A stretch of 64,000 nucleotides of DNA from Micropterus salmoides (GCF_014851395.1 NW_024043372.1:20196977-20260976); one strand, 5' to 3'. Shown: positions 1 to 14,909, numbered from the stretch's first letter. Notes: generated from the letters alone by a model not told the origin. A program made the numbers and translations.

Positions 1-152
1 CACGTCGTGCTCACAGCGTAAGCGCGATGTGCCATAGTAATAAATGTCCCTGCGAAACACTGATTGTAAAGTTATATGGATTAAACGATGCAAAGAATTT
101 GTGTCGATGCATTTTATTAATTGATTTTATCGATTGAATCGTTTCAGCCCTA
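1..152. repeat. Right end of a hAT-like repeat
   Basis: The stretch ending TTGATTTTATCGATTGAATCGTTTCAGCCCTAA resembles the terminal AATCGTTTCAGCCCTA of a common fish hAT-type element. Its other end would lie before the window, so the boundaries are not verifiable here. Confidence 0.4.
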
Positions 153-2884
153 AACAAGATGGCCCAGTAAACTGTTGTTGAGAAGCTAGTTGTCTAGCCA
201 AACAGATATTTGTAATTTTCTAAACTTAATATAAGTTGAGATAAGTTAAGATAAGTTGATCAGATAATTTTGTAATTAAATTCAGTAATGTAATTAAGAT
301 TGTGTCAATTTTCCCCCGTGATATCCAAAATTGATATTTTATCAAAGTTGGAAATTCCAGTATCATGACAACACTTCTTATCATTCAGATTCAAAGTGCT
401 ACTAGTGGTCAGACACTCAACATGGTGCCTTTTAACACCTGCTGGATCGAAGTAGTTAAGACTGACCAAAGACTGATCACCAGCAGGGCGAAACATGCAT
501 GTAGAAGTAATAAACTCTAACAGTATACATACACTCTACCGCCTATATCCTGTCTCTCCCTGCTCTTCAGTTGTATGTTGTTATAATTCAATTACAAGGG
601 AATCGATACCTATTATTTTGTGGAACATTAAGAAGTTAGATCAGTGCCAAGGTTGACCCACTCATGTCCACTGGGTACGACTACATCGATTTCCAGTTGT
701 GCCCCAGCTCTGTCACGTCGTGATTTGAAATAGCGTTTCAGAAGTACAGTATCCTTGAGCTGTCTTTTCTTCCGCAATCACATTTCCAATTTCCAAATGT
801 TTGTTTATCTTTTTAGTTATAATTTTTTTGTCTGTTTATCCTGAATATCATGAATTAGCAGGAAAAACCATTGCAGGCATTGTCCTGCTTCCCAGTTACA
901 GGAGACATAAAGAAACAAGACATCGATAAAGACCAAGTCGGTAACAAACAAATCGTCAATACTTTTTATACGTTTTCACAAGTGAATTTCACGCTTCAGA
1001 GAAGTGATCTGCTCCGGCAAAAATAGACCCGGTGCATTAAAATAGCTAAGCAGGGATGGTTGGTTTGAGATGGTCCGTTCACACATCTGGTGCACATGGG
1101 CACACTGGCAGTGTACCATTTCCAGGAGGTGCAACTGAACCGGAACGACCAGTGGACATTACGGGTGAGGTCGTCCTGTCTGGAGATGCAGGCATTATTA
1201 ATGAAGTGGAATGTTTCAGTTTATGTGAGCTGAATATTATGGGAACAATGCTTTATTTTATGTGATAATTATAGTAAATTGACATTAATTGTGATTAAAC
1301 TGTTTATTTGTTTAACTTTATGTTAATCAAGGCAATCAGTCATCACTTCATTACTCGGTGTGTATGGTTGAGTTCACTCGCTCTTTCAGCCAAGATACTC
1401 CAAGCTGGTCACAGTAGCATTTTAATCATTTAGAATGACTCACAGCCACTTCACTCCGAATCATTTCATCCGTCCTAGCAACAGCCAACCCAAAACACGC
1501 ACACAAGCACACACGCACACACAGAACACAAACTAGATTCGACCAGGCTGGTTGAAACAAGGGAAGAAAAATGCTGTTGGGGAAACTATTGTGCTTATTT
1601 CCTGTGCTTCATGACAATAGTGATTAATGTCCAGGCAATAAGGCACTGCCACCGAAGGACATATACTGCTGCACTCAAGGACTTGGCCATATCAATAAAT
1701 GTCCCATGTCCTTCAGTTGCCACGTCCTCTTTCCCCTTAAACAATCTTGCCGTGATGTGATACTGTGTCAGCTTTACTTACAGCTGAACTGTCAGTCAAC
1801 GCTGCCCTGTGGAGAGAGGAGACAATGGAAACCTTCAGGCTCCTTTTTCCTGCATTGTGTTATTGTGGGTCAACAGAGCATGTGTTTGCTTTGTGCTCAT
1901 TGTTTTAAAAAAAAATTTTTTTGTGGGCAACATTCAAGATTGTTGGCGAGGAAAAACAAATTCAAAAGTAGGCTATCCCATCCATCCATGAGGCTCATTT
2001 CCCCCGTTGTGAATTATGGAGACAATCACTGAAGATGTAGGACTGGGCTGTGCATGTTTTATCAAGCTCAAGGTGCTCTACAGAATGCAAAATGCGCTTG
2101 TTCAATAAGAGTCAACTTGCATTTGATGAATTGAATTTTAACCGTCGCATAAATTATATTGTCATTTTGAGCGGCTGTACAAAAAGACTAAAATATATCT
2201 GTGCTTAAGTGATATTGTACATTTGTTGCTAGGCATTCAGGTCACTTTTAGTTCAAAACGCACTCACTACAGTATTTATATTTAAATATATAGTCATTTC
2301 CCAGCTCTTGAAACTCTACAGTGGTAGTCACTGTGTATAGTAGTCATCACTGTCAGGACAGACAAGTGTTTTGTTCGAAAGGAGCAGCAGCAGAATGCTT
2401 AAATGACATTGAAACGATGCCATGCAAACCTGACAGTCCCTTAGATCTTTGGCATTGGCTGCTTTTTCAGCAAAATCTGCAAAACAACACCCAGGGGTAT
2501 TGTTTTATGCAACAGAAAGCTTTAACTGTGTCATTCCTTTTCAGTGAGCTGCTTTTAAATGTATTGATATATATATATTTTTTTTTAATTGTGTAAAAGA
2601 CTATAGTTTTAAATGCCTTTTTATTATTTAGTGTTACTGTCAAGGCCAATGTCAATATTTGAGAGCTAAAGACAATGTACTGACAGATTTTCTGACATAA
2701 ATGCAACACATTAACAGAAATTTTATGATTCCTTGTTGAGAGAGAGTTGTGACCAGGATATGTACTGAGTGGGGCATTTTACAGTTTACAGAAAAATAAA
2801 CTTGAAAGAGCTCACTATGTAATGACAACTCTGTTTCTAAATGACTGCAAACATATCTTGGTTACATAAGCCGACATGTGCCAG

Positions 2885-2990
2885 CACCGATATATCTGTG
2901 ATAAGCTTTGGGCCAGATGATATATCAGTTTTGACTCTTTACATATAAATTGGTATGAAATTAATATACCAAAATATAGCAATTTTACCT
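2885..2990. repeat. Fragment of a GATATATCTG/ATAAGCT repeat
   Basis: The sequence CGATATATCTGTGATAAGCT at 2888 closely matches GATATATCTGCAATAAGCT near 48264, within a larger copy. This suggests a short fragment of the same dispersed family. The match is brief. Confidence 0.35.
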
Positions 2991-4879
2991 TCAATGTTAG
3001 AACATAATCTTTACATTTATATACAATTGCTGTTGGCTCTGTAATTTCCAGTTTGGCTGTTTTTGATCACTTTATGGAACTAATTTAAGTCACTGTTACA
3101 GAAAGAAGACAAACTATTGCACCCTGTTGCTCTGTAATCAGCCTCTACCTTTTGAAAGTGTTGACTGTAGGAAGTCTGAAAAGGGCTTTTGCTAAGGGAG
3201 GAAAACAGCTGTTGCTACCCAACAGCCTAATACTCAAAAGATTTCGGGTATTAGACTTAGCGATGATTAAGCAGCTTCCAATCACCAGAATCAGCAGACT
3301 GAAGCGTTTACAAATTTGTGCTCCTGGAATTTAAATGTGTTGGAACCATGATAAGGAAGTAGCTTCGACATATCGCATCATAGTTTAAAGATATAGTGTT
3401 TAGTTTGGGATATAAACTAAACATTGTACTGCCGTTTACACAGAATTTTACTAAAGCTCACCACATATCAGACTTGATAATAGAATAATTATTTAGAGGT
3501 CATTCATCATGGGCATATGACATAAGTGGTAAATAAAGAAGAATGGTTGTAATCAAATACAGTTTGGCAGGCTATGACCGTAACGCTGAGTTGATATCCA
3601 CTTTTCCACTCCAGTGCTAAACCCATTTCATTAATTCCTTGTCGAAGGCATTTTTTTTCCCTCCCTAAGTTAACACCCTGAGAGATCAGTCCCCAGGCTC
3701 TTTCCTTTGGGTTTAAAATGAGATTGATGTTCTGTTTGTTTCTCTCACACACTTTGACGGTCTCTCTGGGAGCTTTCTCCATTTTGAAAGAAAGTCCTTA
3801 AAACAACAATGGAAGGGGGTCAGTAGTATTTAACCATGTTAGTAAAAAGACGGCAAAGCATTCCAGGTGGCGGTTAGGCCCTTACTAGGTGACTCACATA
3901 TATATACTATACTATTCCATCTGAAAGCTTACCTTTCGAATCTGTGGTATTGCGAAACTGACAGAGAAAAAAATTTGTGGAGAAGATGTGCTAAGTTAGA
4001 TTTAGGAGGCAGAACACTGGTTTAGAGAGTACCCTATCGATCCTGTTGACATGCTCCCCCTTTGGGGAATGCAAATGTTTCGGTTCTTCAACACAAACAT
4101 TCAAACCCTCCTGGTAGTGGAACCCTAATTAACTAGGGATTTGAATACCGTGGCCTTTTCATTTGACATTTTAATATTTCAGAAAGACCACTGTTCCACG
4201 CTTCCTCAAAAAAGACAACTCTCACATTTATTAGACTGTGAAAAGAACTTGTACGGCAACACGGTCAACAGTTGAATTAGTTGAGCATTGAAAAACACAG
4301 AAACTAAAACACCTCCCAGGTGAATCTCGGGTCACTTTAGCCCCGCTGCCATACAAATTCTGCCTCCCTGCTTATCTGTCATCCTCTGGTGTGAGCTGAA
4401 GGTGTGACAGCTGCTGTATGTTATTGTCACTGCTAATCTAAACCTCACAACACAAGTGTTTATCACAGCAGAGGAGACCCATCCCCAGGTAGGCGCTAAT
4501 CACTCAGGGATTCCTGAGATCATCTGTCCCTGCATTTAACAGTCACCGTGAGGCAGGTGGGAGCTAACAACCACTCTGCCTCACCAGCCTCACAGTTTTC
4601 ACGACAATCATCTGTGTCTCTGTAATGTGTAGAATTTAATGCTTTCAAGTGACATTACTGAGTGCCATCTTTATAAAATGGAAATTGTTGCGTTTAGATA
4701 AAAGCCTATGAATATTGTAATTGCCCCATTGCAGATAGATGAACATATTTTTTTATTTGGTGAGGAGGATTCAGAGGGCAGTATTGAGGCCATTCAGCAT
4801 TGCACTGACAGGACTCACCATTTTGTGGTGAGCAGTTGTTCCCATGTCTGAAGATAACCGTAGATGTGACTGATTTGTG

Positions 4880-5232
4880 TAGAGCAGGAACAATTAGTCA
4901 TTTAGTTGACTGACAAAAAATGAATTGTAAACTATTTTGATAATCAAAAAATCACTTTAGTCATTTTTTTTAAATGGCAAGCATTGCCTAGTTCCAGCTT
5001 CTCAAATGTCAGGATTTGATAGTTGCTCTTTGTCATACATGGTAGTAAACTGAGTATTTTTGGGTTTTGTAAAATTGGTTGAACAAAACAAGACATTTGA
5101 AGACATCAGCTTGAACTGTGGGAAATTGTAACAGGCATTTTTCACTTTTTTTCCCCTGATATTTTATAGACAAGGCAAATAATTGATGATTGAGATTGAT
5201 TGATGATGACAGTAATTGTTAGTTGCAGCCCC
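4880..5232 (-). repeat. GCTGCAACTAAC-type MITE, copy 1
   Basis: Read on the minus strand, it begins GGGGCTGCAACTAAC and contains the interior AAACAAGACATTTGA on the plus strand, shared with the copies near 6447, 40845 and 58685. The family is a frequent non-autonomous, terminally palindromic element of fish, thought to be hAT-derived. This copy is diverged and has small indels. Confidence 0.7.
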
Positions 5233-5440
5233 AGAACTCAGGAATGTACTGTAAATTTTGTCCTATTTTTTAAAGGTCAGGATTCAAAGCGTATTCCAGT
5301 GTGTGTCCTTACTGTGTTATGATCAATTACCTCTGACCTGTAGTCAGGTCAGGCCCACAAGAACTGCAGTATAAAATGATAAAAGGGCACATGGCTCTTG
5401 CTCATGACGTGAAGCAGTTTAGGTGCTTGGGTTTAGAACC

Positions 5441-5715
5441 AATAAGCCAATATGAGCAAAATGCAGATAAATCAGTATCTGTGTTTATAACCGCAGATAA
5501 ATGACAATTAAAAATGAAACGAAGAGGCAGGTCCTTTAATCATGTTACGAGTGTTGCCGTTTAATAGTTTGTCCTCCAGAGGGCACTCTGCAACTGCAAA
5601 GGTTCTACTTTATGTTATGTGTTTCAGAAAAGCAGGGGGGAAAAAAAGAATATTGGCTGTTATATTGGAAGATTGGATTTTAAAATTATAAAATATCATA
5701 ATTGGCATCACTCTT
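5441..5715 (+). repeat. Dispersed repeat, copy 1 of the 5.4/44.0-kb family
   Basis: It matches 44010-44430 in order: CCAATATGAGC, GATAAATGACAATTAAAAA, GAAACG.AGAG, the GAGGGCACTCTGCAACT block, TATGTT.TGTGTTTC, AGAA with a G-run and A-run, then GGATTTTAAAAT. This copy lacks about 140 bases present in the middle of the other. No open frame is present. Confidence 0.7.
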
Positions 5716-6446
5716 AAAAATCCCATAATGGTTGGGCTATACGTGGGATGCAAGCGTTTCCGTAAATGAGTCACAAGTGTTCGATAGTTGGTTTATTTTC
5801 ATTCCCAAAGTAGAAATTATGTAGATCAACAGATTACTGCAGATGACGAATGGCACAGAATATGTTTTCCAGCACATACATTTTTTACATTCAGTTAAAA
5901 TCATTAAATGTAGAACGTAACAAGTTGACTAAGTATCAGCAACTCATGTTTGAGAGGGCAGTGCGGAAGTCTCTGATATTATAATACCTGATATATACTG
6001 CTGTTGCTAATCTTTTTTTCATCCCCGAGGTGGAAAGATGGGCTGTTGTAAGATAAACAAGACAGCCCCGGAATCCTAAAGGAAACTGAATAGGACTTGA
6101 ATATAGTTGATATTTAAAAACGAGCCCTGCGCTATAATCATAGACAACAGAAAACATGTCCATAGCATTTGTGACATCATCCATATGTTTCTGTTCTGAT
6201 GATACACCGAGCAACTTTTAGAGCAATGGTTCTGGGCAATGTTGCCGTCAAAGGTAATGAGTAAAGATTACTACTGTAATCCCCTTTCCCCATCACTCTG
6301 CCACCCTCCCCGCACCACCGCTATCTGTTGAAAACATAGTCGGACTTGCCACCAGCCAGATTGCCCAGCAACATTGCTCAAAAAGTTGCCCCTAGTATCA
6401 TCAGCTTAAAGGGATGTTTTAAAACCTTGATTTGGGTTTACTGTTG

Positions 6447-6695
6447 GGCTGCAACCAACATTATTCACTAAATGAATCAAATACTATTTCTTTTTGAACA
6501 AATTGTGAAAAATGTCTGTCAATATTACCCCAGAGCCCAAGGTGACATCTTCAAATTGCTTGTTTTATCTAAAACATGGTGATATTCCTTTTACAATGAT
6601 ATAAAACTGAAAATCTCACATTTGAGAATCTAGCATCAGAGAATGTTTGGCATTTGTGCTTGACGAATTACTTCATTTTTTCTTTGAATTTGGTA
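6447..6695 (+). repeat. GCTGCAACTAAC-type MITE, copy 2
   Basis: It starts GGGCTGCAACCAAC and contains CCCAGAGCCCAAGGTGACATC, TTGTTTTATC and CTCACATTTGAGAATC, in the same order as the copy at 58685. The 3' end is truncated or diverged. Confidence 0.7.
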
Positions 6696-8424
6696 CAAAT
6701 GCAGTCCGGCATTTTCCTGGACCAGCATGTATCTGGCCAGCAGTGCAGCTAAATGCACATGCTCCACCACTCAGCTGTTGTGTTGCTGCTTGATTAGAAT
6801 CATTACCTTGAGTCACGGCCAAGTACGGCTCAATTGAATGCTGTTTTCCAGCCTTTGTTTGCTCCTGGTCTTGTGTGCATTATATCTCATGTTTATTAGC
6901 CTTGGATTTGTTTTGCTACAAGTTTTACTACATTTAGGAGATGAAATCTGTGCCAAGGTGGCTTCAGTAAGTTTGATGTGAAATTGTTTGGTCTGCTGTT
7001 GATTGACCGGAATGGGATACACTTTCATATCAACAGACAACCGCCGGGCAGCCATGAATATGAGCAAGGCCAAACAAGTGTGCGAGTGTGGAGGAGCCGT
7101 GGTCTGAGCAGATGTCCTCATTTGTCATGAGTTATATGTTGGCATAGCTGATGGGTACTGTAATAGTCTTGTAATCCCTTTTGGCTAATTAGCCACCATC
7201 TTATTGTGACATGCCAAAAGATTTCATGCATCGCAATACCTCTTAACTTAAACAGCGGGAACATCTTGTTGTTGATCGTGGCTATAAAACTCTGTCCCTA
7301 TCCAAGATTTTAAGTGTGACATTTCTTTCCCTCTCAACAACTTTATATACGGACTCAGATTTTATTAGTTTTTTAGGAAACTGAATATGAGACCGTCAAA
7401 CTTGACAAAATTTACTACTATTAGTAATTATAATGGTGTTTCTTTCCCCCCTTTCGTTTTAGAAAATGTCAGCAAAATTAATCAGTTTGAACAGTTGGAA
7501 ACAAATACTGTAATTTGAGTTGGCAGAAAGGTAACAGTGGGGATGAGGGTAACTACAGGAGACTGACAGTATCATGGTGTGAAAAAGAAATATTTTCCTT
7601 TCTTGAACTCATAATTACATTTTAGCATGCTATTTTTGGGGTATTGTAATGATACTAAAACCTGACAGTAGGTAATGAATACATCAAGATTACTAGGAGT
7701 ACTTGCAGCTTTGGTGTGCATGAAAAAATTGAATTTACTGTGCAGAATACATTTACATTTAATTTAAATTATAAAGTAAAAGTAAAAAAATAATCATCTG
7801 TAATTTGAGATGTTATCCAAGGGAAGCATGGACCCAGCATGCAGTAAATACACTGATAAAATCCAATTAATACAGTAGTAGTCACATGAAACATTGTATT
7901 AAATCATAAGAAGCTCAAATGACGCTTGGGTAAAATGTATGTTGGAACCTTCTGGCCTGGCAGGTCTATGCGGTATAGAGTTTTACAATGCGTACGCCTC
8001 TCATTACTTGCAAAGTTCCTAAGAAATAAATAATGAAATGAGTACAGTAAACCTTACATACTAATGAGGCTGCTTATAAGGCTGTTGCCAAGACATCAAG
8101 TGCATCTCTCTTCGTGGTTTTATTTATCGTTTCTAAATTCTGCCTTCGAGTATTGATTAGAGTCCAACATCAAAAAGCATTTAAAAAGGAAGGGAGGAGG
8201 TCTGACTGCTTGTATGGCCCTGGGCAGGTGTGAAAAGCCTAGTTGGAAGTGATGCATGCTAAGTCCTAGTGCAGTGGTATTATTTATGGATAACATTGAG
8301 TCATTTGGCCGGTGAGCTGCAGGTTAGGTGTTTTTCATCCGTACTAGGCAGATGTTTTCTTCTCAAGCACATTTCCCCAGGTATTTGATTCCACTTGAAT
8401 TTGCAGCTTTATTATAATGGTATT

Positions 8425-8590
8425 TTATGACTGCCGTTTTGTAGACGCTTTTACTTAAATCACCAAACTGTAGCCGTGACAACATACATTTTCAGTCTGG
8501 CTGGGTGTCCCGAGCTGTGATCAAATCACTGGCCTGGCGTTTTCAGTGCCACGCTCTACCCGTTGCGTTACATGGACCCATTTACATCGC
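8425..8590 (-). repeat. Decayed tRNA-derived SINE
   Basis: On the minus strand, the stretch from about 8575 to 8495 reads like a tRNA head: GGGTAGAGCGTGGCACTG (A-box-like), then AGTGATTTGATCACAGCTCGGG where a B box would sit. It is followed by a body containing a form of the GACGCTTTTA fish repeat. The B box is mutated, so transcription by RNA polymerase III is doubtful. It is a remnant, not a tRNA gene. Confidence 0.5.
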
Positions 8591-11500
8591 CAGTAATCAA
8601 CCATCACCATTCATGAGTACCAGTAATGTGTGAGGAGTGTAATGTATGAGGCAGAGGCAGCTGAATTTATTTCAGAATCAATAACTAGACAATTCATGCG
8701 AGCCTGCACACCGTGTCCTGAGGAGTGACCTCATAAGCTCTTGGCACTTAAGTGATCCAATTGCCACATATTGAAAATTGAAAACCTCACTTTAAACAGT
8801 AAATTTTCCTGACACTGTCAGAGCTGTTAGGTGTGTGGAGACAGTTTTGAGGATTGTTTATTGTAGTCTGCGGGGGGAACAAGCTATAGCTGGTCTGGTA
8901 AAGAGGTCACTAGCCCTGAATTTGTTTAATCTTGTTAATGGTTTTCATCAGAGCCCCTGATGCACTCAATCAGTGAGCGCTCCAGCTATTTATTGCACTT
9001 AATTCACTGTACCAGCGTTACCCATCGAAGCACACTCAACAGCAGATTGACACAATTCAGATTTACTGTATAATTTTTCAGAAGTAGCTGCTACTGTAGA
9101 TACAGCCTGTATGTGAGTGGTTTTGTTAAACATTGACTTCTCCCCAGGAAGTCATGCAGTTTTAATTCATAAATGAGCCAGTTTTGGTCAGACAATAGAA
9201 CAATAGTTCTTTACCAGCTCCTTATGAATAGAGAATAAATGCCAGGATGTGTTTTTTTTCTTTCTTTTCTGTCTTTTTTTCTATTCAAGGAAGACTGAAT
9301 ACACTGGAGACTTTCATCAAGACCTTTTCGCCCACATGCTCCATCAAAGTGTGACATTTGATGTACTGTGTTTCTCACTTATTCCTTGTAGTAAAAGGTT
9401 GAAGAACAGTGTAACACGCGACACATTGCGCTGCTCAGGCTTCATCACCTCTGACTCCTGTAATATTATAGCACAGATAAAATGAATCTTCAAATATACC
9501 TTTTAAAGAGGAGAAAAACTGCAGGGAATGCAGGTGTCTGGACTGAGAGTGGGTTGAGAGTCGGTGACACATTTGGATTTGATTATAATGAGATGGCCTT
9601 ATCCACTTTTCATCAGATTCGTTTCGAGAAAAGACTGCAGAGAAGGTTTTTGCATAATGAGAATGTTGAGGATATCTCCTTTGCCCTTCCTCCTATTCTG
9701 CCGTCTTTGTTGTTCTTCAAGTTATTTAATGAAACACAAACAAAAAAATGTTTTCTGTTTCGGAGGGAATCCAAGGCCGTAATGCACACAATACAAGTGT
9801 GTATGTGTGTGTGTTGGCATTATTTTGGACTTATTTAAAAGTTGGTTTTGAGTTTCTGTCACTTCACTGTTTCTACTTGTCTCTGTATCTCACTATGAAG
9901 ATGTAGCCTACTTTGGGCTTTCAGCACCCTGCAAGGCATTGACAAAAACATCTCATCTGAGCTCTGTTGAATGTGCAGGAGCACATCCTGTCAATTACCA
10001 TGATGAACAAACAGCCAGACAGGTCTTGACATGCACGCAGACATGCTCATACATGCAAAAGGAGGGGAAAAAAGAAGATTAAGACAAGATGTCAGGGGGA
10101 ATTTTTTATTTTAGTTTATTTTTCAGTCAAGGAATAATGTTAACTCTAGACTAATGGGCTTAATTTTGCTGTAATATGGCTATATTTTTTTGGCCCAGGG
10201 GTGCTGTTGCCCTCTTTGCTGAAACAGCTTGTTTGCTTTTAGCTGTGTACGCCTAAATATCTGCATTGGGATTTTATCATATCTGAGCTTGATGTTTTAG
10301 CCTCGGCTGCCTCTGTGCCGTGTCTTTGGCTGATCTTAGCAGTTCTCATGTTCGCGAGGCCCTTGGTGTGACTCGAACACTTCCGGGGATATCTAGCCAC
10401 GTCGCCCACTTCCCAAGGAATGAGAAACAACATGCACTCTCAAGATCAAGCTCCACTCACCCCTTTTCTATGCTCCTCTGCTTCACGGAGGGACTCCCAA
10501 CCTCGTTTTACCACAGTTACTTGTAATGGTAACCATGTAAAGCTCGTATATTTGGCATTTGAAATAACATGAGCACATTTGTGTGTGTTTGTCATAAATA
10601 GTAATTCACCAAAACAGAGAGCTAAGCAGATGTCCTTACGTTTGACAGTTGACTCCATGCCTTGCAGATGAGATTGTACAGACAGCAGCTGTCTCCGTCA
10701 GTGTGCACACTTGTTTCTTATATACATAGGAATTTTGCATCAGGAGTCTGCCCTTTATGCACTCATGATGCCTGTGAAAATTACAGCTCCCTTTTGTTCA
10801 GTACAAATTCAGACAGAATAGTGTAAAAGTCGTTTAGACTGTTTGTCTAATTACATTTAATGATATGCCTATATGCCTTCTCTCTATAATTAAAGGACAA
10901 ACTAAGTAAGTGGGGATAGGTAAAATGAATGCTTCCCTCTCCCTCAATAACTCCTGTCAAAGTGTCTGTGTACGTAACTGTATGACTGTAAAGCGGGCCG
11001 ATGCTGGAGGAGAATGTGAAAGATAACACTGACTGACGTGTTGGAAAAGTATTCATTTTAGCCTTTACCTTTTGGCACATCACGCTCATTAGGCATGTGA
11101 AGGTGATGTGGTGAAACACGTTATTTATTAAAGGATATAATATTATTTGAGGAAGTTAGTCATTTTTCACTGATTTTTCTTCTTTTTTTTTGAGCACCTG
11201 GTTGACTGGCGAAGTAGTGTCAGGACACATAATATATTGCGGAAAGAGTGCAAGTGAGCTGAGGCTGACTTTCCCCTGATAGTTAAGTTAAAATAAACGG
11301 AACTTCTCTCGCTGATAATGGCTTTTTAACAACACAAAGTAACACCAGTGCTGTGTGGCCACAAGGGATTTCAGCTGTTCCACTGCTAAGTGTGACACCC
11401 GGTTAAAGGTTGAAGAGGTTTCGCTGTGTATAAAACACAGCAGAATACCAAGACTATTCCATTGCCCTTTTTCTTGGGGTCAACAAATCCCATGGACACA

Positions 11501-13421
11501 TCAAAACCAACAATGAATTGATCCTACTAACAAGTAATGTCTTGCGTTGCCAAAGCCTCCTCTGTGCCATAGATCTCAATTTATGTCCAAAACTGTCCAA
11601 AAACACATCAGTCATCACATCACACTATTGTTCCTTTGTGACATGTTCCTTTATTACCATTACCATGGTAACTGTAGTTTGTATTGAGTCAATCCCACAT
11701 ACACTATCCTGTTTCATTAATTACTCAGTAACGCTCACGGCTGAAAAATAGTCCTCAACAAATACACCATTTAATCCTGTTGTAGAGTAAGGCTTGCTTA
11801 AAAACTACAGTTCCCAGCTGGTCTGTAAAACAGGCCTAATGTTTTATTTCTAGTGTTCTATTTTCACAGTGTATATTAGCCATTAGCCACCTATTGCCGC
11901 AATGAATCACATTTGTGAGCGGAATAATATTTTTATCACATCTGACGCTGTTTCTGTGTATTGATAATATGCTAAGCACTCACACTATTTTAGTGGAAAG
12001 TGTTTATTTTGCACTGAAATGCTGGCATGCATTTTCTTTAAAAGTGGCGCCACACAATTAGGACAGCAGTTCTCACAGTTTTTGTATGTGGGTTAATGAA
12101 TCTGGAGTCAACTATATTAGACAATCTGTAGGAAAAAAAATGAGAAAGGATAAATCTACCATCCCTAGAACTTGCGAGCTTAGAACGTCATGAGGCTCGA
12201 GAAAGTTGATTGCTTTAAGTACTTTAACAGCAGCGCATAATGTATAATTTAGAGTTGTACTTGTAGTATAATTCACCTCCTCACGCACATGTGGCATTGC
12301 TTTGCCACTCTTTGTTCACCCACATTACATGGACATTGTTACTCGGGATGCATTTTGATACCTTAATCCGTCCCCTAATAATCCTTCCGGTGACATGGAC
12401 GTGTCAGCCTGGCTGTCCCTCACGTACCTGATGCTGACATTGTAGATGAGATTGATATTTCAACTCCAGCCCCCAATGACGAGTGCAAGTTGAACGGTCC
12501 CGTGGATGTTGTTAGGCTGCTGTTTTTCAATGGCTCTCAGGGGTTCTTGGCTTGTTGTTGAGTGTGATATTATGGAACAAATAGCAGGTGTAGATGATTT
12601 AACTGCCCTCTGGGCAATGAAAAAAGGAAAATGATTTTTTTTATGCCTAGGCATCGTACAAGGTGTTGTTCTGTAGGTGTTTTTGAAGCCTTTTTATTTT
12701 CTCTGCACTTCCTAAAAACATACTTGGATGTAAAAAATAAGGCAAAGTTTCACTATGTATGACAAAGTAAAAATACCTTTTAGGCCAAACTCTCTGTATA
12801 GAACATGTCATTCAAATTACCGGTTAACCTACATAATTGCTATTCACTTGTGTTTTAATTTAGGATTTATGAGCGTCGTTTGGGTGCAGCGCGGCTCAGC
12901 CTCAGTCTCCTTCAGGCCCAACACTGACTGTGTTGTCTGCTCTGCTCTATCATAGATGCTGTGGCTTTAATCCTTTGCCCACAGGGGACGGCTGACATGG
13001 ATGAGTGTAAACTGTTGACATGGTGCTGTCTCCTATGCTCTCTGATCAAAGACGGTGTAGCCCAACCTGCCTTCAAATATGCTCCAAGTCTCTGCCACAG
13101 AGGCTCCCTTGCTCGCCATTTCACACTTTATGTTAACCTGTGTTTCCCCTTGGTGAATTGATACAGTACATCTGATAATAACAAAGCAGCCATTTATGAC
13201 TTCACCCATTTAGCCTCTGTGGCTTCCCTCCAAGCAACGAGTTTGACTTAAGAAAACGGCGTGTAAGTGGCTCTTACCATAGCAGAGCCCATTTTTGGAG
13301 ACAGCTATGCACTGACTTTAAGTGAAAGGAGCGACTTGGCTTGATGTAGTGCTTAGTTTAATTAATCCCCGGTAATGATGCAACTATTAGTAAGAGCTGA
13401 GCTTGTCTTAAGTGGCTGGAG

Positions 13422-13453
<32 letters not shown>

Positions 13454-13456
13454 GTG
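13422..13456. repeat. (GT)n microsatellite
   Basis: A GT dinucleotide run with one GC interruption near its end. Likely length-polymorphic. Confidence 0.95.
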
Positions 13457-14909
13457 CAGATGCTGATCACACCAACTCCATCTCTCTAAAATGTAGCTTC
13501 AGTGAGCCCTGCTGTTGTTCTAAAGTTACCTTCAACTTCATGAGACTCTTAACAAGTGTGATGTACAGTAGTTGTCATGGTTACATTGTCATGATGTAGC
13601 ATAATGTAGTGCTTATACAATCTAAAAAAGGAAACGTGTCACATGTACACTGTAAATAGGGATTTTAAAACTGGTATTAATGTTGTAGGAAAATCTATAA
13701 AACAAGCATATTCTGTATCGATTGAATCTTATGTGTAGTATATAAATATTTTTATTATGACATTCTTGTAGGTTTATGTACTTCAACGTGTTGTTAGTGT
13801 TTTTAGGTCGGCGTGTTGCTGGTAGAGCTCTTTTTGCTAGTGTTAGAATGAACTTATGCTGAGACCCTCCTGAATAGACTAGACTTTAGTGCTTTTTGGA
13901 TGCGGTATTAACCGATGTGTGAAGGTGCGTGGCAACTGTGTGAAGAGTTTTAGAACGACGCGCACAGTATTGAGTACATACAATGTGTAACCACTTGTAC
14001 AACAAAACTGATAAAACATGGATTATCTAAATGCATTGAGAAACAGTACCTCTGCAAGGAAACCGTGATTTCGGCCTCCATTTTGAGTACGGCAGATTGT
14101 CATCTTTGTTTTTCCTGCCATTCCCTTTTTATACAAACAATCTGGGTACCCAATTGTTAGAAGGATGCTAACAATCCTTCAAGCAACCGGGAACCAGTAT
14201 TAGCCAATACATCCCCAGGTTTTGAATGCCACAGTGGGTTTTGACTGCTTAAAGCAACACAAAACACTGACAATGGCTTCAGCTAGACATTTTCCACTGG
14301 CACAGGCTGCATCCGTTGTGGAGCACATTCTCCCCAATGAGTTTGATTATTGCAAGTCTGGGACTATACGTGCTCTGGGGAGTGTGTATGCTTAAGGACA
14401 ATTTGTGCCTCTAGCCTTCGCTCTAATTCTGTTGACAATGTTTGATTTCTTTCAGGCCATTTGCCCCAAGAAGCTAAAGAGACTGTGCCCATAGGCTGTC
14501 TGTATTTTACTAAATGAAGTTTCCACAGCAGGGAAGCTGTTGTGGCATTATTATATCCATTTATATATATTATTAAATCCAGCCTACTTATTTATTTTTC
14601 CTTCCCAGCCCAGCTGCTGCTGTGAAGAATATGATTGATTGGAGCTGTAAGAGAGCAAAAAGCATCATAGGAGGAGATCCCTGATGGTGCTGATCATTAC
14701 TACCCATTAAGGCATTGTGTCAAATGATGGTGCCTGGGCCTAAAACACACATGCAGTAGTCACCACAGTTGCTGCTGCTTCTGTTTTCACTGGTGCAGCT
14801 TGTAAGGCTAGGGAGTTCAGGAAGCCGAAATTTTTCAGAATAGGTAGACAGACCTGAAGATAAATGGTAGAGGTTCTCCTTGTTAAAGTGCGTTTCAGTT
14901 GCTGTCATC

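Noticed and set aside
1706..2032. 108-codon Cys-rich frame
   Set aside because: Runs through an A/T homopolymer block, with no splice sites or conserved spacing of cysteines.
9482..9838. 118-codon frame in the upstream intron
   Set aside because: Ends in a TG-rich stretch and has no recognisable motif; an overlapping frame is nearly as long.
10280..10440. GTTCGAGTCAC on the minus strand, B-box-like
   Set aside because: No convincing A box at tRNA spacing and no cloverleaf; not called as a tRNA or SINE.
14153..14175. ATTGTTAG / CTAACAAT inverted repeat
   Set aside because: Only eight pairs around a seven-base loop, so expected by chance in 64 kb.
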